A DNA stretch of 64,000 nt from Leptospira ainazelensis. Its GTDB lineage: Bacteria > Spirochaetota > Leptospiria > Leptospirales > Leptospiraceae. The position numbers were made by a program, and so were the translations under genes. Location of the stretch: assembly GCF_016918785.1 (NCBI RefSeq), contig NZ_JAFFPT010000025.1, positions 62,001 through 126,000 of the forward strand, written 5' to 3'. Shown piece after piece: positions 60,184 through 64,000 of this stretch (position 1 is its first letter; every line of letters starts with the position of its first letter). Under the pieces are notes generated by a model. It was not told where the DNA came from. It worked only from the letters and a program-made list of their open reading frames with translations, and searched no databases.

Positions 60184-60303
60184 GGTTTTCCTTTGTTTTT
60201 AATCAGAAATTTCAAAAAAGGCTATTTTTCGGAAACTGGATGTCAAATGAAAACCGTAAAAAATTTCTCTTGCAGAAGAATTTCAGAGTCTCTAATCTGA
60301 TTG

Positions 60304-60316
60304 GAAACCCGGTTTC
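60304..60316. promoter_or_regulatory. GAAACC-C-GGTTTC palindrome before the BFD gene
   Basis: A perfect 6-bp inverted repeat with a 1-nt spacer ends 24 bp before the ATG at 60341. Its core resembles the palindrome upstream of the narK promoter at 31590. A shared regulator is possible but unproven. Confidence 0.3.
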
Positions 60317-60340
60317 TAACTGTCCAATTATATAGAAGAT

Positions 60341-60568
60341 ATGGATTCCTCATTTTTCAGCCAAGTCGATCTCTGCCAATTGATGCGCCCCCGAAAGGTC
60401 TGCGTTTGTAATCAGGTTTCGGAGGAAGAGATCCTAACGTCGATTCGAAACGGACACGATACGTTGGAAAAACTCATGGACGACACGGGCGCTTCGACCG
60501 GTTGCGGAACCTGTATGAGCTCTGTTCGTAAACTTCTGGCTCGGGAACTCAACGTTCCTCGAGCATGA
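60341..60568 (+). CDS. BFD-like [2Fe-2S] ferredoxin
   Basis: The 75-residue protein is a single BFD-type domain: CVCNQVSEEEILTSI and GASTGCGTCMSSVRKLL carry the four cluster cysteines (CxC and CxxC). Such proteins pass electrons to bacterioferritin to release iron or act as small electron carriers. The end overlaps the start of the RibD-type reductase gene by 4 bp. No bacterioferritin gene is nearby. Confidence 0.9.
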   Translation: MDSSFFSQVDLCQLMRPRKVCVCNQVSEEEILTSIRNGHDTLEKLMDDTGASTGCGTCMSSVRKLLARELNVPRA

Positions 60569-61221
60569 CTTCACTCCCGAATGTAACGATTAACATGGCG
60601 ATGACTCTGGACGGAAAAGTCTCCCGTCCGGACGGGAGATGGTATGGTCTTTCTTCCAGAACCGATAAGAGGAGAATGGATGAAATCCGCTCCAAAGCGG
60701 AAGTTCTGATTCTCGGAAAGAATTCGATTCTCAACGACGATCCTGTCATTCATTTACGATACGTCGAAAATGGAAAAGACCCCAGACCTGTGATTCTTCT
60801 TCGCTCCGGAACTCTTCCCGAAGATAAAAAAGTATTCCGTTTTTCTAAAGAACCTCCTTTGATTTTTTGCCTGAACGAGAATTATTCCCTTGTGAGAGAT
60901 AATCTTTGTTCCGTTGCTGAAATCATTTTGATTCCCGGAACAGACTTGAGTCCTTTGGAAGTGCTCAAGGTTTTATCAGAAATGGGTTATAGAGAAATTC
61001 TTCTGGAAGGGGGACCGTCCTTGAATGATTCCTTTTTTCGTCTCGATTTAATCTCAAGAATTTACGTTACCCTCGTTCCGTTTTTGATCGGAAAAAACGA
61101 TTTACCCTCGATCACCGGCGGGAAAAAAGAATATTCGGACTTTGATCGGAAAAAATGGAAACTCATCACTTCGGAAATAATAGAAAATGAAGTTTTTCTA
61201 ATGTACGAAAAAAACGAGTAA
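60565..61221 (+). CDS. RibD C-terminal-type (dihydrofolate-reductase-fold) reductase
   Basis: The 218-residue protein corresponds to the reductase half of RibD: NMAMTLDGKVSRPDGRWYG, ILGKNSILNDDP, DPRPVILL and LLEGGPSLNDSFFRLDLISRIYVTLVP. It lacks the N-terminal deaminase, so it is either a stand-alone 5-amino-6-ribosylaminouracil reductase or a paralogue acting on another pyrimidine or pterin. The ATG overlaps the BFD gene's stop. Confidence 0.88.
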   Translation: MTSLPNVTINMAMTLDGKVSRPDGRWYGLSSRTDKRRMDEIRSKAEVLILGKNSILNDDPVIHLRYVENGKDPRPVILLRSGTLPEDKKVFRFSKEPPLIFCLNENYSLVRDNLCSVAEIILIPGTDLSPLEVLKVLSEMGYREILLEGGPSLNDSFFRLDLISRIYVTLVPFLIGKNDLPSITGGKKEYSDFDRKKWKLITSEIIENEVFLMYEKNE

Positions 61222-61244
61222 GTCCTAACTTTCGGAAACGAACT

Positions 61245-61877
61245 TTGAAACAAAAAGAACTTTTCTATACTTTTTTCTTAAGAGCCCTTCCGATTTTTTT
61301 TGTAGCGGTTTTGGTTTATGAACAATTCTTTCCTGAAAGAAAAATTTTGGTTCAACAAGATCGTCTCGTTTATCTGCCCGATCAAAAAGAATCGGTTCCT
61401 CTGGAATTGGAGTGGGTTCGATTGAAAGAACTTCCCGAGGAATGGACGTCGTATGTGGTTCAAGTCGAGGATAGGAGATTTTATTCGCATAGAGGATATT
61501 CTCTTTCGGACATTCATTCCACTCTCCTTTCTTCCGCGTTTTTCTTTCGAAAGATTAGGGGAGCGAGTACGATTACGCAGCAGCTGGCGAGAACGCTTTT
61601 TCTTTCTCGGGAAAAATCCCTATCTCGAAAATGGAAAGAGATCCAGATCGCTTCGGCATTGGAAGAGGATCTTGGGAAGAATGAAATTTTAGAATATTAT
61701 ATCAACAGTGTTTATTGGGGTAGAGGAATGAATGGTCTGAGCCAGGCTTCGCGTTACTATTTTAGAAAGAAGCCGATCGATCTCGAAAAAAATCAGTTCA
61801 AAGCCCTGGTTCAGATTCTAAAAAAACCGGATTGGTACAGCAGGGAAGAGGTGGTTGAACTCTCGAGAACGCTATAA
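61245..61877 (+). CDS. mtgA: Monofunctional peptidoglycan glycosyltransferase (GT51)
   Basis: This polymerises lipid II into glycan strands outside the inner membrane. One N-terminal anchor (about 8-25) is followed by the GT51 domain with the catalytic glutamate in QVEDRRFYSHRGYSL, then GASTITQQLARTLFL, SLSRKWKEIQIA and EYYINSVYWGRGMNGLSQA. At 210 residues it has no transpeptidase domain. The start is TTG. The 160-bp gap after it holds an imperfect stem-loop (GTCGG/CCGAC) near 61995 and no gene. Confidence 0.92.
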   Translation: MKQKELFYTFFLRALPIFFVAVLVYEQFFPERKILVQQDRLVYLPDQKESVPLELEWVRLKELPEEWTSYVVQVEDRRFYSHRGYSLSDIHSTLLSSAFFFRKIRGASTITQQLARTLFLSREKSLSRKWKEIQIASALEEDLGKNEILEYYINSVYWGRGMNGLSQASRYYFRKKPIDLEKNQFKALVQILKKPDWYSREEVVELSRTL

Positions 61878-62041
61878 CTTTTCGGGAGTTTCCTTCGATC
61901 GAATTGGAAAGCCGAATTCAATCACTTTTTTGTCTGAATCAGTTTGTCGGAACAATTGAACGTTCGGAGTTTTTTTTAGATCATCGGAATGGTCGGAAGA
62001 CCGACGATCATTTTGAGTTTAAGAAAAAAATCTAAGTCCAA

Positions 62042-62401
62042 TCAGAATCTTTCGATTCTTTTTACAAGTGCGCGGATCTCTTCTTCCGACAATTCATCTT
62101 TAAAAGAAGGCATGGTTTGATTCTTCCCGTCCCGAATCGTTTTAAAAATTCCTTCTCTCATTTTATCCCCTCCAAAAAAGAAGCCCATTTTGATTCCAAA
62201 TCCTCGAAGTTTTTTCGGTTTTGGAAGAACGGAATCCTTCGGAGTTCCGTCCACTCCGTGACAGGCGGCACATTTTTGCTCCCAGAGGAGATCGGCTCGG
62301 TTTTCGTCGATCGAAAAGTCGGAACTCCGATCTTTTGAATTCGGAGAAGTTTGGCAGAAAGCACAAAAAAAGAAAATTAGAAGAACGGAATGTAATTTCA
62401 T
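62042..62401 (-). CDS. Small c-type cytochrome, probable lipoprotein
   Basis: The ATG at 62401 opens a hydrophobic signal (KLHSVLLIFFFCAFC) with a lipobox-like end, giving 119 residues. The heme site is CAACH and the distal ligand is probably the Met in TMPSFKDELSEEEI, the usual class I cytochrome c arrangement. It should act in the periplasm, anchored to a membrane. Its redox partners are unknown. It lies close behind the acyltransferase gene. Confidence 0.9.
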   Translation of the reverse strand: MKLHSVLLIFFFCAFCQTSPNSKDRSSDFSIDENRADLLWEQKCAACHGVDGTPKDSVLPKPKKLRGFGIKMGFFFGGDKMREGIFKTIRDGKNQTMPSFKDELSEEEIRALVKRIERF

Positions 62402-62453
62402 TGCACTTCGATTCCATATGAAACTTGTCATTTGAAAACTTGAATTCCTATTC

Positions 62454-63296
62454 TCATTCATTTACTTTTGTTCCCCAGTTTTTCAGGTGCGAAACTACAA
62501 AGTTCAATAGGGCTTCCTGATTCCTTCTTGAATCGGTATTCGGGAGAAGCGGATCTCCGAACGTTATAAAAATCTTTCGATTCCTAAAAATACGCGCCAA
62601 ATCTTTTACTACTCTTCCATTCTCCCAAAAATCCGTCTTGAGAGCGACCGGAATCACGGGAACTCCAGCACGAGCCGCGAGTTTGATCGCAATAGAATTG
62701 AATTCCGCAGGGGTAAAATCCGTAGTTCGAGTGCTCTGTGGAAAAACGATGATGGACATTCCTTTTTTGAGCAACGCCGTTCCTTGTTCCAAAACTGCGA
62801 CCAAGTCTTCTCTGGGATTACTTCTACCCACGGAGATCGGATCTCTCGATCTCATGATCGGGCCAAAAAGTTTTCCCGTCGTTAGGCTTTCTTTGACCAC
62901 GAACGTTACGGGTTTGAACTGGGTCACAAACGTGGGAAGAATAAAGGTCTCGCACGTGCTCATGTGATTTCCCGCGATGACAACGGGGCCGTCGACGGAA
63001 AGAATTTTTTCGATTCCTTGAACCTTGACTTTACCGCCGCAGTTTTCCACTAGATCCAGAATTTTGGCGGAAGATTCGCACCAAGTCGGATTATCGTACA
63101 GGCCCTTAAGAGCCAAGGTTCTACTTCTGAATATTTCTTTAAAATAACCGTAGTGAAAGGCTATGTCTGAGTTTCCGAAGATCAAGTCCGCAAAAGATCT
63201 TTTTTTGTCGGGAGCGGTTTCGTAAGAAATGGCAAGGCCTTCTTGGTAGCTCAGTGGTTTGCATAGATCGTTTCTTTGCAAAATTCGATGACTCAT
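62454..63296 (-). CDS. PlsC-like 1-acylglycerol-3-phosphate acyltransferase
   Basis: The 280-residue protein has the acyltransferase blocks GNHMSTCETF (catalytic His, with Glu in place of the usual Asp four residues on), PISVGRSNPREDL, and FPQSTRTTDFTPAEF in place of FPEGTRS, then GVPVIPVAL. The changes from the consensus suggest a PlsC relative with different acceptor preference. No strong membrane anchor is seen. A short stem (GGTTTA/TAAACC at 63347-63365) lies in its upstream region. Confidence 0.88.
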   Translation of the reverse strand: MSHRILQRNDLCKPLSYQEGLAISYETAPDKKRSFADLIFGNSDIAFHYGYFKEIFRSRTLALKGLYDNPTWCESSAKILDLVENCGGKVKVQGIEKILSVDGPVVIAGNHMSTCETFILPTFVTQFKPVTFVVKESLTTGKLFGPIMRSRDPISVGRSNPREDLVAVLEQGTALLKKGMSIIVFPQSTRTTDFTPAEFNSIAIKLAARAGVPVIPVALKTDFWENGRVVKDLARIFRNRKIFITFGDPLLPNTDSRRNQEALLNFVVSHLKNWGTKVNE

Positions 63297-63512
63297 CTTA
63301 GCCTTCCTTTTTTTATACGCTCAAGTCGAGAGCGCAATTCTACATCGGTTTAGTTTTATTAAACCAAAAATCTTTACTTTAAAGAAAAGAATAGGAACTC
63401 TTTCTTTCCGGTTTTCATTATTTGATTGGAATTAGATTCGATTCTAAAGTTGCAAAAATGGAAAGAGGAGGATCGATTTTAGAATTTTTTAAAAGGAGGG
63501 CCTTAAAATAAG

Positions 63513-63633
<121 letters not shown>

Positions 63634-63644
63634 ATCTTGAGGAC

Positions 63645-63672
63645 AGTATTTTCCAAGAGAGCGCTTTGTCAT
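63645..63672 (-). promoter_or_regulatory. Probable promoter of the 5S rRNA gene
   Basis: On the minus strand ATGACA (63672-63667) and AATACT (63650-63645) are 16 bp apart and resemble the -35 and -10 boxes of a sigma-70 promoter, placing the start just ahead of the mature 5S end. Confidence 0.5.
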
Positions 63673-63712
63673 TCTAAAATTAGAAAGTAAGAGTGTTTTT
63701 TTATTTTTTATT

Positions 63713-64000
63713 TCAGAGATTTTCAAAGAGAATTTTATCTTCTTCGAGATGAAGTCTTTCTTCAATTGCGGATTCGGCTGCGATTAAATCCGCAAATCCG
63801 GGAGAATCCGGAAGCCAAGGCAAAAGTTGCCAGATTCCTAAAAGTTCCTTATCGCCGGGGAGAATATAATCTTTTAGCGAAAAGGTCTGGAGATTGAATA
63901 AAAAGGAAAGTTTTCCTTGAGGGACGTTTTCGGATTTTTTAAGGGCGATCGTGAGAACACTTTGATTTTCGGGGAGACGATTGGCTCTGCAATGACGCAC
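63713..64000 (-). CDS. C-terminal end of an unidentified protein (partial)
   Basis: An open frame runs from the right edge of the window to a stop at 63713, giving at least 95 residues. The true start is probably outside the window. The visible part has a mixed helix/strand character (GKLSFLFNLQTFSLKDYILPG, SAIEERLHLEEDKILFENL). No family recognised. Confidence 0.6.
   Translation of the reverse strand: MRHCRANRLPENQSVLTIALKKSENVPQGKLSFLFNLQTFSLKDYILPGDKELLGIWQLLPWLPDSPGFADLIAAESAIEERLHLEEDKILFENL

Overview
The window is a chromosomal segment of a spirochaete of the genus Leptospira. The evidence is a lipoprotein with the Leptospira-associated DUF1554 domain, a 5S rRNA gene standing alone, leptospiral-type lipoboxes, frequent TTG start codons and an A/G-rich coding strand with moderate GC. 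Short GTRGGAACTCC repeats and a long inverted repeat lie in the intergenic gaps. The species cannot be fixed from sequence reading alone.

Layout. 1-5.8 kb: a membrane-anchored unknown protein, then a minus-strand run murA - 4x[4Fe-4S] ferredoxin - SpoIID-domain protein - HExxH metallopeptidase with overlapping or nearly touching ends. 6-15.2 kb: lnt, a DUF2809-like protein with a suspicious in-frame stop, a lipocalin-like secreted protein, two unknowns, icd, a mazG - unknown - tandem-receiver operon, and a DUF6580-like membrane protein. 15.3-25.6 kb: a beta-barrel protein, a LOG-family hydrolase, an ankyrin protein probably started at CTG and coupled to an AEC transporter, tRNA-Thr(CGU) overlapped by a 58-residue zinc-ribbon ORF, an SDR, a sulfatase-modifying-factor-like protein and a DEAD-box helicase. 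This stretch holds most of the repeats.

25.9-41 kb is the centrepiece, a complete nitrate-assimilation and molybdenum-cofactor island. Leftwards run a nitrate reductase fused to its own FAD and BFD electron-input modules (1176 aa) and an alginate-export-type porin. Rightwards run narK, nirB, nirD, moaA, moaD, moaE, mobA, cobA/sumT, a moaC-moaB fusion and moeA, nearly all touching or overlapping. The divergent gap carries a strong sigma-54 (-24/-12) promoter facing narK and a second, weaker match facing the reductase gene. The set predicts outer-membrane entry, inner-membrane transport, nitrate to nitrite to ammonium reduction, plus synthesis of the Mo cofactor and the first committed siroheme step, under nitrogen control.

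41-64 kb: a hybrid histidine kinase, a GlpT/UhpT-family antiporter, the DUF1554 lipoprotein, ppa, an LpxL/HtrB-like acyltransferase, a queE with altered cysteine spacing, a RapA-like SNF2 helicase, pheT, a gamma-carbonic-anhydrase-like protein, a lipoprotein, a cytochrome oxidase subunit IV-like protein, an ATP-grasp-like unknown, an UMF1-family MFS protein, an orphan BFD ferredoxin coupled to a RibD-type reductase, a monofunctional transglycosylase, a cytochrome c, a PlsC-like acyltransferase and the lone 5S rRNA gene. No CRISPR array, intact insertion sequence or prophage was seen. Start codons were moved from the longest reading frame where signal peptides, ribosome binding sites or overlaps argued for it.
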